This document shows, in pieces, positions 55,985-64,000 of a DNA stretch of 64,000 bases (the stretch's first letter is position 1; each line of letters starts with the position of its first letter). The stretch is taken from contig NZ_DAHUXJ010000078.1 in the NCBI RefSeq assembly GCF_027307225.1, positions 1-64,000 on the forward strand, written 5' to 3'. The notes below the pieces were generated by a model. That model saw only the letters and a list, made by a program, of their open reading frames with translations, made no database searches and had not been told where the DNA came from. A program made the position numbers and the translations under genes. The stretch is from Bradyrhizobium sp. GTDB taxonomy: Bacteria; Pseudomonadota; Alphaproteobacteria; Rhizobiales; Xanthobacteraceae.

Positions 55985-56039
55985 CACGGAGCCCTCGTGG
56001 ATTCCAGGAGGGGTGATTCCCTCCAAGGATCCCAAAAGC

Positions 56040-56213
56040 CCCATCTGTCGCTGTGCCTGAGAGTATTATCCCGTCGGCGGGCACGTCCGGGATCAAACCC
56101 GGCAAGTGCCTCTTTCCAGATGTATCGACGTCACGCGGTCCTTTTGCCTGAGAGTTTCCGGGGCGGTTGCTCCTTCGGCGCCGGCCTTATCGGCCGGTCT
56201 CTCCCGACGTGAC
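56040..56213 (-). promoter_or_regulatory. Tandem glycine riboswitch
   Basis: Read on the minus strand, aptamer 1 (about 56213-56130) has GGGAGAGACCGGCC, CGCCGAAGGAGCAACC, GAAACTCTCAGGCAAAAGGACC; aptamer 2 (about 56118-56042) has GAAAGAGGCACTTGCC, GCCGACGGGATAATACTCTCAGGCACAG. Both conserved CUCUCAGGCA cores are present, separated by a short linker. The following 56 nt hold a hairpin GGAGGG-AATCA-CCCCTCC (about 56024-56008) before the gcvT start; no U-run, so control of translation is more likely than of termination. Known gcv riboswitches turn expression on with glycine. Confidence 0.93.
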
Positions 56214-56403
56214 GATGGCAAATAGATAAGCGAAAAAGACGGTTAGGCCAAGCCCGTCAAGGCGAGGCTGCGCCGCTATCAACGTCAAATAGGAGGCAAT
56301 AGCGCCAAGTCCCTGATCTGTTTGCACTGTTTCTGGACACGGCTTTCCCCCTTGTCTAAAAGCGTTCTCGCCGAGTTCCCGAACAAATTCGCGATTGGAC
56401 CCT

Positions 56404-59118
56404 ATGAGCGGCGTTAACGAAATCAGGTCGACTTTCCTTAAATTCTTCGCCGACAACGGCCACGAAATCGTGTCGTCGTCGCCGCTCGTGCCACGCAACG
56501 ACCCGACGTTGATGTTCACCAATGCCGGCATGGTGCAGTTCAAGAACGTCTTCACCGGCGTCGAGAAGCGGCACTATCAGCGCGCCACCACCTCGCAGAA
56601 ATGCGTGCGCGCCGGCGGCAAACACAACGACCTCGACAATGTCGGTTACACCGCGCGCCATCTGACCTTCTTCGAGATGCTCGGCAATTTCTCGTTCGGC
56701 GACTACTTCAAGGAGCGCGCGATCGAGCTCGCCTGGAAGCTGATCACCAAGGAATTCGCCCTGAAGAAAGACAAGCTGCTCGTCACCGTCTACCACACCG
56801 ACGACGACGCGGCGGCGCTGTGGAAGAAGATCGCGGGCTTCACCGACGATCGCATCATCCGGATTCCGACCTCGGACAATTTCTGGGCGATGGGCGATAC
56901 CGGTCCTTGCGGTCCCTGCTCGGAGATCTTCATCGACCGCGGCGAGCATATCTGGGGCGGTCCTCCCGGCAGCCCGGAAGAGGATGGCGACCGCTTCCTC
57001 GAATTCTGGAATCTCGTCTTCATGCAGTTCGAGCAGGTGACGCCCGAGCAACGCCTCGACTTGCCGCGTCCCTCGATCGATACCGGCATGGGGCTCGAGC
57101 GCATGGCCTCGATCCTGCAAGGCGTCGAAAGCGTGTTCGAGACCGATACGTTCCGTCACCTGGTTGAGGCAGCGGCGTCCGCGCTGGGCCAAGGTCCGGG
57201 CAAGGACAACATCGCCTCCTACCGGGTGATCGCCGATCACCTGCGTGCCTCGTCGTTCCTGATCTCGGACGGTGTGCTGCCCTCGAACGAAGGCCGCGGC
57301 TATGTGCTGCGGCGGATCATGCGCCGGGCGATGCGCCATGCGCAGCTTCTGGGCGCAAGCGAGCCGCTGATGCATCGCCTGGTCTGGGCGCTGGTGCGCG
57401 AAATGGGCCAGGCCTATCCGGAACTGGTGCGCGCCGAAAAGATGATTGAGGAAACACTGCAGCAGGAAGAGACCCGCTTCCGCAAGACGCTGGACCGGGG
57501 ACTGGCGATCCTCGACGAGAAGAGCGCGGGTCTGAAGAAGGGCGACATGTTCGACGGCGACACGGCCTTCACGCTCTACGATACCTACGGTTTCCCGCTG
57601 GATCTGACGCAGGACGCGTTGAGGTCGCGCGGCATCGGCGTCGATCTGGTATCGTTTGACGATGCGATGGAACGCCAGCGTCAAAAGGCGCGCGCATCGT
57701 GGGTCGGAAGCGGCGATACCGCCAGCGAAGCGATCTGGTTCCCGCTGCGCGAGAAACTCGGCGCCACTGAATTCCTGGGCTACGAGACCGAAACCGCAGA
57801 AGGCGTGGTCGGCGCGCTGGTGAGGGACGGCGCGGCGGTCGATCAGCTCAAGCCAGGGGAGAGCGGCGCGATCGTGTTGAACCAGACACCGTTCTATGCC
57901 GAGTCCGGCGGTCAGGTCGGCGACCTCGGCGTGATGCTAGGGGAGGGCGTCCGCGTCCGCGTCACCGACACGCAAAAGAAAGCAGGCGATCTCTTCGTTC
58001 ACCTCGGCACTGTCGAGCAGGGTACGCTGAAAGCCGGCATGGCGTTACAGCTCGATGTCGATCATGGCAGGCGTTCGTCGATCCGCGCGCATCATTCGGC
58101 AACGCACATCCTGCACGAGGCGCTCCGCCAGGTGCTCGGCGACCACATCGCCCAGCGCGGTTCGCTGGTCGCACCCGACCGGCTCCGCTTCGACTTCGTA
58201 CACCAGAAGCCGATCACGCCGGAAGAACTCGCCCGTGTCGAGGACATCGCCAACAACGTGGTGCTCGAGAACGACGAGGTCACCACGCGCCTGATGGGCG
58301 TGGACGAGGCCCGCGAAGCCGGCGCCCGCGCATTGTTCGGCGAAAAATATGGCGACGAGGTCCGCGTGGTCTCGATGGGCAAAACTGCGCGCGAGCACGG
58401 CCAGAACGCACTTGGCTGGTCGGTCGAGCTGTGCGGCGGCACGCATGTCAGGCGCACCGGCGATATCGGGCTGATCTCGGTGACATCAGAAAGCGCGGTG
58501 GCTTCCGGCGTTCGCCGCATCGAAGCGCTGACCGGAAATTACGCGCGCAAGCACGCCAACGACGCCATGCAACTGGCGAAGAATGCGGCCTCTGAGCTGC
58601 GTGCTCCGCTGGAAGAAATGCCGGCGCGCATCGCAGCGCTGATGGACGAGCGCAAGAAGCTTGAGCGCGAATTGTCGGATGCGCGCAAGAAGCTCGCGAT
58701 GGGCGGCGGCGTTACGGGTACCTTTTTGACTTCCGAAGCGCCTGACACGGCGGATTTTCGAGGACAGGTTGGAGACGGGATAATACTTGTTGGAGAAGTT
58801 AGGTTTTTCCGACGCTCTGTTAGCGGAATCGAAATGAAGGACCTCAAGAGCCTCGCGGATGAAGGAAAAAGGTTGGTTGGGTCCGGAGTTGTCGCGATTG
58901 TAAATACTGCTGGCGACGGCAAGGCCGGCGTCGTCGTCGGCGTCACGTCCGATCTCACCGCGCGCTATAACGCGGTCGATCTTGTGCGCGTGGCGTCCGA
59001 GGCGCTTGGCGGCAAGGGCGGCGGCGGCCGGCCCGACATGGCGCAGGCCGGCGGTCCCGACGGTGCCAAGGCGAATGCCGCGCTCGCTGCGATCGAAAAG
59101 GCCATGGCGGGGGCGTGA
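56404..59118 (+). CDS. alaS: Alanyl-tRNA synthetase
   Basis: 904 aa from ATG 56404. Charges tRNA-Ala. The class II catalytic core ([55 protein letters not shown]), the editing domain with HHSAT-H (His564, His568) and the CGGTH zinc motif (Cys677, His681), and the C-terminal C-Ala domain are complete. Between residues about 771 and 837 (58714-58915) the codon choice changes abruptly to GGA, GTT, AGG, ATA and TTG, unlike the rest, although the protein stays in frame. A TTG at 56395 is a possible earlier start. Confidence 0.98.
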   Translation: MSGVNEIRSTFLKFFADNGHEIVSSSPLVPRNDPTLMFTNAGMVQFKNVFTGVEKRHYQRATTSQKCVRAGGKHNDLDNVGYTARHLTFFEMLGNFSFGDYFKERAIELAWKLITKEFALKKDKLLVTVYHTDDDAAALWKKIAGFTDDRIIRIPTSDNFWAMGDTGPCGPCSEIFIDRGEHIWGGPPGSPEEDGDRFLEFWNLVFMQFEQVTPEQRLDLPRPSIDTGMGLERMASILQGVESVFETDTFRHLVEAAASALGQGPGKDNIASYRVIADHLRASSFLISDGVLPSNEGRGYVLRRIMRRAMRHAQLLGASEPLMHRLVWALVREMGQAYPELVRAEKMIEETLQQEETRFRKTLDRGLAILDEKSAGLKKGDMFDGDTAFTLYDTYGFPLDLTQDALRSRGIGVDLVSFDDAMERQRQKARASWVGSGDTASEAIWFPLREKLGATEFLGYETETAEGVVGALVRDGAAVDQLKPGESGAIVLNQTPFYAESGGQVGDLGVMLGEGVRVRVTDTQKKAGDLFVHLGTVEQGTLKAGMALQLDVDHGRRSSIRAHHSATHILHEALRQVLGDHIAQRGSLVAPDRLRFDFVHQKPITPEELARVEDIANNVVLENDEVTTRLMGVDEAREAGARALFGEKYGDEVRVVSMGKTAREHGQNALGWSVELCGGTHVRRTGDIGLISVTSESAVASGVRRIEALTGNYARKHANDAMQLAKNAASELRAPLEEMPARIAALMDERKKLERELSDARKKLAMGGGVTGTFLTSEAPDTADFRGQVGDGIILVGEVRFFRRSVSGIEMKDLKSLADEGKRLVGSGVVAIVNTAGDGKAGVVVGVTSDLTARYNAVDLVRVASEALGGKGGGGRPDMAQAGGPDGAKANAALAAIEKAMAGA

Positions 59119-59124
59119 CTTGTC

Positions 59125-59607
59125 GTGCTGACCATCAGGCGCGCCGCACCGGATGATGCGCAGGCAATCGGCGCCGTGTTCGACGCGGCCGTGCGCGAGG
59201 GATGGAAGTATCTCGGCGAGCTTGCGGCGCGGCCCATGTTTCCGCCGCAAGAATGGGACGAAGAGGTTGCCAAGCACGCGCCGCCGAATGCGCTGCTGGT
59301 TGCGACAAATGAGGCGGATCGTTTGATCGGCTTCGTTGCCGTGCACCCCCCTGAGGGGGAAATGTACCTGCTGTTCGTGCATCCCGATCACGCCGGCCGC
59401 GGCGTCGGCAGGGCGTTGCTGGAAGCAGCGCACGAGATACTTCGCTCAGCAGGCTGCCGCGAAGCCTATCTCTACACCCACGAGCAGAACGAGCGGGCGA
59501 TTGCCGTCTACGAGGCCGCCGGATATCGACGTGACGGTACGGTACGCGAGTCCGAATTTCGTGGTGTCCATCAACGAGAGCCGCGACTGGTGAAGACGCT
59601 GAGTTGA
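59125..59607 (+). CDS. GNAT N-acetyltransferase
   Basis: 160 aa from GTG 59125, 6 bp after the alaS stop, so translated from the same message. Acetyl-CoA fold: TIRRAAPDDAQAIGAVFDAAVREG, the pyrophosphate-binding HPDHAGRGVGRALLEAA, and YLYTHEQNERAIAVYEAAGYRRDG. Cytoplasmic; substrate unknown, perhaps an amino group of a protein or small molecule. The family D repeat follows. Confidence 0.9.
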   Translation: MLTIRRAAPDDAQAIGAVFDAAVREGWKYLGELAARPMFPPQEWDEEVAKHAPPNALLVATNEADRLIGFVAVHPPEGEMYLLFVHPDHAGRGVGRALLEAAHEILRSAGCREAYLYTHEQNERAIAVYEAAGYRRDGTVRESEFRGVHQREPRLVKTLS

Positions 59608-59635
59608 GTTTGAAGCGGCGGGGTATGGGGCTTCT

Positions 59636-59809
59636 TACCTTCTCCCCTTGCGGGAGAAGGTGGCGCGGACGTTCGTCCGCGCCGGATGAGGGGTCTCGAT
59701 CCGCGAATTTCTTACTTTGATGGAGCGTCGCTGGTGGAGGCAAACCCCTCACCCGAGCGTGTCGATGTCCACCATCGAACTGCCCTCTCCCGCAAGGGGA
59801 GAGGGCTCA
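59636..59809. repeat. Interspersed repeat, family D-like
   Basis: CTTCTCCCCTTGCGGGAGAAGG at the start, CTCTCCCGCAAGGGGAGAGG at the end, forming a long inverted repeat of 174 bp; GCGCGGACGTTCGTCCGCGC is an inner hairpin. Between convergent GNAT and ilvD genes. Confidence 0.8.
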
Positions 59810-59840
59810 ACGACTGGCAGCGCGGCTGTTATATCCCGGA

Positions 59841-61682
59841 TCAATCCTTCACCACACGTACCGCGCCGCGGGCGGCGCTGGTGGTGAGCGCCGCATAGGC
59901 CTTCAGCGCGGTTGAAACCTTGCGGGCGCGCTTGGCCGGCTTCCAGGCGTTCTTGCCCTTGGCCAGCATCGCTTCGCGGCGGCGCTTCAACTCGGCCTCA
60001 TTGACCGCGAGGTTGATCGAGCGCGAGGGGATGTCGATCTCGATGATGTCGCCGTCCTGCACAAGACCGATCAGGCCGCCTTCCGCCGCTTCGGGCGAGA
60101 CGTGGCCGATCGAAAGTCCTGACGAGCCGCCCGAGAAGCGGCCGTCGGTGACGAGCGCACAGGCTTTGCCGAGGCCCTTCGACTTCAGGTAGCTGGTCGG
60201 ATAGAGCATCTCCTGCATGCCCGGTCCGCCGCGCGGGCCTTCATAGATAATGACGACGATGTCGCCGGCCTTGATCTTGTTGGTGAGGATCGCCTCCACC
60301 GCGGCATCCTGGCTTTCCAGCACGCGCGCCGGGCCGGAAAACTTCAGGATGCTGGCATCGACGCCAGCGGTCTTCACGATGCAGCCGTCGACGGCGAGAT
60401 TGCCATGGAGCACGGCAAGACCGCCGTCTTTGGAATAGGCGTGTTCGGCGCTGCGGATGCAGCCTGAGGTGCGATCGAGGTCGAGCTCCTCGAACCGCTT
60501 GTTCTGGCTGAACGCCTCCTGCGTCGGCACGTTGCCGGGCGCGGCCAGATAGAACTTGCGCACGCTTTCGCTCCTGGTGCGGGTGATGTCCCAGCGCTCC
60601 AGCGCCGCCGCCAGCGATTTCGAATGCACGCTCGGCAGGTCGGAATGGATAAGGCCGGCGCGATCCAGTTCGCCCATGATCGCCAGCACGCCGCCGGCAC
60701 GGTGAACGTCTTCCAGATGCACGTCGGCGACAGAGGGCGCGACCTTGCAAAGCACCGGGACTTTCCGCGACAGGCGATCGATGTCCTTCATCGTGAAGGG
60801 CACTTCGCCCTCATGGGCGGCGGCGAGCAGATGCAGCACGGTGTTGGTCGAGCCGCCCATGGCGATATCGAGGCTCATGGCGTTCTCGAACGCCTTGAAG
60901 TTCGCGACGTTGCGCGGCAGCACGCTGGCGTCGTCCTGCTCGTAATAGCGCCGGGCGAGATCGACGATCAGATGGCCGGCCTCGACGAACAGGCCCCTGC
61001 GGTCGGCATGGGTCGCCAGCACCGAGCCGTTGCCGGGCAGCGACAGGCCAAGCGCCTCGGTCAGGCAGTTCATGGAATTGGCGGTGAACATGCCCGAGCA
61101 GGAGCCGCAGGTCGGGCAGGCCGAGCGTTCGATCACCTCGACCTCGGCGTCGCTGACGGTGTCGTCGGCGGCGGCCACCATGGCGTCGATCAGGTCGACC
61201 GAGCGGGCCTTGCCCTTGATGTTGACCTTGCCGGACTCCATCGGTCCGCCGGAGACGAACACGGTCGGGATGTTCAGCCGCAGCGCGGCCATCAGCATGC
61301 CGGGCGTGATCTTGTCGCAATTGGAGATGCAGACCAGTGCGTCGGCGCAATGGGCGTTGACCATGTATTCGACGCTGTCGGCGATCAGCTCGCGTGAGGG
61401 CAGGCTGTAGAGCATGCCGTCATGGCCCATGGCGATGCCGTCGTCGACCGCGATGGTATTGAATTCCTTGGCGACGCCGCCGGCGTTCTCGATCTCGCGC
61501 GCCACCAGTTGCCCGAGATCCTTCAGATGCACGTGGCCGGGCACGAACTGGGTGAATGAATTCGCGATCGCGATGATGGGCTTGCCGAAGTCCTCGTTCT
61601 TCATGCCCGTGGCGCGCCACAGGCCCCGGGCGCCTGCCATGTTGCGGCCGTGGGTGGTGGTGCGGGAACGATAGGCGGGCAT
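59841..61682 (-). CDS. ilvD: Dihydroxy-acid dehydratase
   Basis: 613 aa from ATG 61682, preceded by AGGAGGAAT. Converts dihydroxyisovalerate and dihydroxymethylvalerate to the 2-oxo acids in valine/isoleucine synthesis. Iron-sulfur cysteines are visible in [11 protein letters not shown] and [11 protein letters not shown], with [10 protein letters not shown] and [16 protein letters not shown] as conserved blocks. Full length. A family B repeat separates it from the next gene upstream. Confidence 0.98.
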   Translation of the reverse strand: MPAYRSRTTTHGRNMAGARGLWRATGMKNEDFGKPIIAIANSFTQFVPGHVHLKDLGQLVAREIENAGGVAKEFNTIAVDDGIAMGHDGMLYSLPSRELIADSVEYMVNAHCADALVCISNCDKITPGMLMAALRLNIPTVFVSGGPMESGKVNIKGKARSVDLIDAMVAAADDTVSDAEVEVIERSACPTCGSCSGMFTANSMNCLTEALGLSLPGNGSVLATHADRRGLFVEAGHLIVDLARRYYEQDDASVLPRNVANFKAFENAMSLDIAMGGSTNTVLHLLAAAHEGEVPFTMKDIDRLSRKVPVLCKVAPSVADVHLEDVHRAGGVLAIMGELDRAGLIHSDLPSVHSKSLAAALERWDITRTRSESVRKFYLAAPGNVPTQEAFSQNKRFEELDLDRTSGCIRSAEHAYSKDGGLAVLHGNLAVDGCIVKTAGVDASILKFSGPARVLESQDAAVEAILTNKIKAGDIVVIIYEGPRGGPGMQEMLYPTSYLKSKGLGKACALVTDGRFSGGSSGLSIGHVSPEAAEGGLIGLVQDGDIIEIDIPSRSINLAVNEAELKRRREAMLAKGKNAWKPAKRARKVSTALKAYAALTTSAARGAVRVVKD

Positions 61683-61701
61683 GGATTCCTCCTGGGGGTG
61701 T

Positions 61702-61829
61702 CGCGTTCCCCGGATGCTGCGCAGCGCTCTTGCGGTGCGCTGCTGATCCGGGGTCCACGCAATGTCGTTGGTTCCCGGCGTCTCGCGTAGCGGCATTACA
61801 TGCCGCTACGCGTCCGGGACACGAGAGAG
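61702..61829. repeat. Interspersed repeat, family B
   Basis: CGTTCCCCGGATGCTGCGCAG, GCTGATCCGGGGTCCACG and GTCCGGGACACGAGAG in the family order, with an extra hairpin GCGTAGCGGCATTACATGCCGCTACGC at 61782-61808 (inner arms GTAGCGGCAT / ATGCCGCTAC). Confidence 0.85.
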
Positions 61830-62336
61830 TTAGCTGTTCTTCAGGAACACGTATTCCGCGGAGTAGGGTGCCGATTTGAAGGTGCCGGCCTTGTCGCAAG
61901 CTCCTTCGAGCTTGCCGCCTTTGGTGTTGATCCGCTGCACCGTGGTGACGCCCGACAGCACGCCCTTGCCGTGCGAAGCCGTGACTTGCAGCTTCAGCCA
62001 GGGAATGTCGTTCGCTGTGGCGGCGGGCGCGCTGCCGGCGGACTTGGCGGTGACAGAGCTGCCGTCGACGTGCTCCCACGTTGGGCCGGCATAGTGCCGG
62101 CCGACCGTCTTGCCATCGACCAACAGGCTCGCGATCGGTTCACGAAATGCCCAGGCGAGCTTGCCGTCGGCGGTGGCCTTGCATTCGTAGACCTGTGCGC
62201 CCTCGGCATGGGCAGTGAGGATCACGGTTTCTCCCGGCGCCGCGATGGCGTCAGGAAGCTTCGTCTCAGCCCGCGCGCTCACATCCAGACCAGAGAGCAG
62301 GAGGAGGGCAAGAGCGGCTTTTCGGATTCCCGACAC
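61830..62336 (-). CDS. DUF3455 secreted protein
   Basis: 168 aa from GTG 62336, one base after the icd stop, so cotranscribed with icd. Signal peptide (IRKAALALLLLSGLDVSARA) and mature part with AQVYECKA, HYAGPTWEHVDGSSV, IPWLKLQVT and GVTTVQRINTKGG, the DUF3455 pattern. Two cysteines (YECKA, EGACDK) could pair. Periplasmic or secreted, function unknown. The link with icd is likely only positional. Confidence 0.85.
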   Translation of the reverse strand: MSGIRKAALALLLLSGLDVSARAETKLPDAIAAPGETVILTAHAEGAQVYECKATADGKLAWAFREPIASLLVDGKTVGRHYAGPTWEHVDGSSVTAKSAGSAPAATANDIPWLKLQVTASHGKGVLSGVTTVQRINTKGGKLEGACDKAGTFKSAPYSAEYVFLKNS

Positions 62337-62337
62337 G

Positions 62338-63549
62338 TTACGCCATCGCCTTGGTGAGGTTGTCGGCGACCTTATCGAGGAAACCGTTGGTCGAGAGCCA
62401 GCGCTGGTCGGCGCCGACGAGCAGCGCAAGATCCTTGGTCATGAAGCCGGCTTCAACCGTGTCGACGCAGACCTTCTCGAGCGTGGAAGCGAACTTCGCC
62501 AGCTGCGCATTGTTGTCGAGCTTGGCGCGGTGCGACAGGCCGCGCGTCCAGGCGAAGATCGAGGCGATCGAATTGGTCGAGGTCTCCTTGCCCTTCTGGT
62601 GCTCGCGGTAGTGGCGGGTCACCGTGCCGTGGGCGGCTTCGGCTTCCACCGTCTTGCCGTCGGGGGTGAGCAACACGGAGGTCATCAGGCCGAGCGAGCC
62701 GTAACCCTGCGCCACGGTGTCGGACTGCACGTCGCCGTCGTAGTTCTTGCACGCCCAGACATAGCCGCCGGACCACTTCAACGCAGCCGCGACCATGTCG
62801 TCGATCAGGCGGTGCTCGTAAGTGAGCTTCCTGGCCTCGAAATCCTTCTTGAACTCGCGGTCGTAGACGTCCTGGAAGATGTCCTTGAAGCGGCCGTCAT
62901 ACACTTTCAGGATGGTGTTCTTGGTCGAGAGATAGACCGGGTAGTTGCGCATCAGGCCATAGTTGAGGGAAGCGCGTGCGAAATCGACGATGGAGTCGTC
63001 GAGATTGTACATTCCCATGGCAACGCCGGAGCCCGGCGTCTTGAAGACTTCCTTCTCGATTACCGAGCCGTCCTCGCCGACGAATTTCATCGTCAGCGTG
63101 CCCTTGCCGGGAAACTTGAAGTCGGTAGCACGGTACTGGTCGCCATAGGCGTGGCGGCCGATGATGATCGGCTTGGTCCAGCCGGGCACCAGCCGCGGCA
63201 CGTTCTTGCAGATGATGGGTTCGCGGAAAATGCAGCCGCCGAGAATGTTGCGGATGGTGCCGTTGGGGGACTTGTACATCTCCTTCAGGCCGAATTCCTT
63301 CACCCGTGCCTCGTCCGGGGTGATGGTGGCGCATTTGACGCCGACGCCGACCTTCTTGATGGCATTGGCAGCATCGACGGTGACCTGGTCGTTGGTCTTG
63401 TCGCGGTATTCCATTCCAAGATCGAAATACATCAGGTCGATGTCGAGGAACGGATGGATCAGCTTGTCCTTGATGTACTGCCAGATGATCCGGGTCATCT
63501 CGTCGCCATCGAGTTCGACGACGGGGTTGGTCACCTTGATTTTTGCCAT
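62338..63549 (-). CDS. icd: NADP-dependent isocitrate dehydrogenase
   Basis: 403 aa of the eukaryotic-like (type II) IDH subfamily. Oxidises isocitrate to 2-oxoglutarate with NADP. Motifs: [34 protein letters not shown], the substrate site [10 protein letters not shown], metal-binding DDMVA and NYDGDVQSD, and [14 protein letters not shown] near the NADP site. Standard length. ATG 63549 lies after a purine-rich AAAAAGGCCCCCC leader. Confidence 0.97.
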   Translation of the reverse strand: MAKIKVTNPVVELDGDEMTRIIWQYIKDKLIHPFLDIDLMYFDLGMEYRDKTNDQVTVDAANAIKKVGVGVKCATITPDEARVKEFGLKEMYKSPNGTIRNILGGCIFREPIICKNVPRLVPGWTKPIIIGRHAYGDQYRATDFKFPGKGTLTMKFVGEDGSVIEKEVFKTPGSGVAMGMYNLDDSIVDFARASLNYGLMRNYPVYLSTKNTILKVYDGRFKDIFQDVYDREFKKDFEARKLTYEHRLIDDMVAAALKWSGGYVWACKNYDGDVQSDTVAQGYGSLGLMTSVLLTPDGKTVEAEAAHGTVTRHYREHQKGKETSTNSIASIFAWTRGLSHRAKLDNNAQLAKFASTLEKVCVDTVEAGFMTKDLALLVGADQRWLSTNGFLDKVADNLTKAMA

Positions 63550-63666
63550 GGGGGGCCTTTTTGGAATCGCGCGTGAGAGCGGAATTGATTTGCCCCCGCG
63601 CTATAGCACCGCGCGAGCGGCTGTAAAAGCTGAGCCGCTATGCAGGTTTGAGCCCGTCTTTGGGAG

Positions 63667-63819
63667 GTCTTATCCCTCCCCCCACGAGCGTAAGCGAGTG
63701 GTGGGGAGGGTCGATGCGAGTGAAGCGAGCATCGGGGTGGGGGGCGTGAAAAAAGCCCCCACCCGACCATCGCTTTCGCGATGGCCACCCTCCCCACGCG
63801 TTCCGCGGGGGTGGGATGA
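63667..63819. repeat. Interspersed repeat, family D
   Basis: TCCCTCCCCCCACGAGCG at the start and CACCCTCCCCACGCG...GGGGGTGGGATGAG at the end, with GGGTGGGGGGC and GCCCCCACCC in the middle, like 20053-20218. Confidence 0.82.
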
Positions 63820-63822
63820 GAG

Positions 63823-64000
63823 TCAAAACGCCGCCTGGGTGGCGGTGCCGGCCACCACATACCAGGTGACGAACAGGCCGCAGATCAGGGCGCCCGGCAG
63901 GCTCGAACCGGTGCGCCGCCAGGTGAAGGTCGCGATAACAGCGACAATCGCCAGCAGCGGCACGAACTGGATCGCCACGATCGTCGACAGCGGCACGAAG
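63823..64000 (-). CDS. Membrane protein, C-terminal fragment (runs off window)
   Basis: The last 58 codons of a gene that starts beyond 64000. The reading FVPLSTIVAIQFVPLLAIVAV, TWRRTGSSLPGALICGLFV and TWYVVAGTATQAAF shows two hydrophobic helices joined by a basic loop, at the C-terminus of an integral membrane protein. The family cannot be named from this piece. Confidence 0.7.
   Translation of the reverse strand, partial: FVPLSTIVAIQFVPLLAIVAVIATFTWRRTGSSLPGALICGLFVTWYVVAGTATQAAF

Noticed and set aside
55985..56044. Upstream in-frame start for gcvT
   Set aside because: Would place coding sequence inside the riboswitch aptamer and expression platform.
62215..63576. 453-codon plus frame over icd
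   Set aside because: Longer than icd but without any known motif; icd is certain.

Overview
The window is GC-rich alphaproteobacterial chromosome, most likely Bradyrhizobium or a close Nitrobacteraceae relative. I infer this from the gene set (CckA hybrid kinase, DUF6894 protein, eukaryote-type NADP isocitrate dehydrogenase, class I fumarase), from the alphaproteobacterial SOS box GAAC-N7-GAAC in front of recA, and from four families of interspersed palindromic repeats between genes. No rRNA, tRNA, CRISPR array, complete insertion sequence or prophage was seen.

Layout. 1-5.3 kb: flhB, cckA and a Tim44-domain membrane protein. 5.4-10.3 kb: a secreted lectin-like protein, a broken LuxR-type gene beside an intact paralogue, an AraC regulator, a SnoaL-like protein and a small membrane protein. 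10.5-14.6 kb (minus): a HAMP-linked class III cyclase downstream of an MHYT-GGDEF-EAL protein. 14.8-22.7 kb: glutathione transferase, a GFA/methyltransferase pair, fumarase, MaoC hydratase and an amino-acid binding protein. 22.7-29.7 kb is an envelope block: Slt70-like lytic transglycosylase, two L,D-transpeptidases, and a translationally coupled ATP-grasp ligase/zinc metallopeptidase pair. 30.2-31.9 kb is an AT-richer XRE-ImmA/DUF4411 module of toxin-antitoxin type between two copies of an 83-bp repeat. 32.7-38.1 kb: coiled-coil protein, YciB, carotenoid oxygenase divergent from its probable TetR repressor, and a SET-domain protein with a histone-H1-like tail. 38.1-39.3 kb: NsrR-like repressor facing a group III globin and a 44-residue membrane peptide across a perfect 29-bp palindrome. 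39.3-50.0 kb: regulators, DsbA/FrnE protein, frameshifted FlgC-like gene, acyltransferase, thioesterase and many small secreted or zinc-ribbon proteins. 50.2-64 kb is core: recA, gcvTHP with a tandem glycine riboswitch, alaS, GNAT, ilvD, a DUF3455 protein and icd.

The most unusual signal is a family of about 75-bp hairpins bounded by CTAG. Stem sequences differ between copies but stay complementary. One arm usually carries a 3-nt bulge exactly 10 nt from the end. Copies occur as head-to-head pairs separated by 12-14 bp, and several supply the TAG stop or 3' end of the adjacent gene. This resembles a REP/BIME system but with its own geometry.

Other points of note are a 109-nt nested palindrome at 32307-32415, a 200-nt patch of foreign-looking codon usage inside alaS, and the ATP-grasp/metallopeptidase pair.
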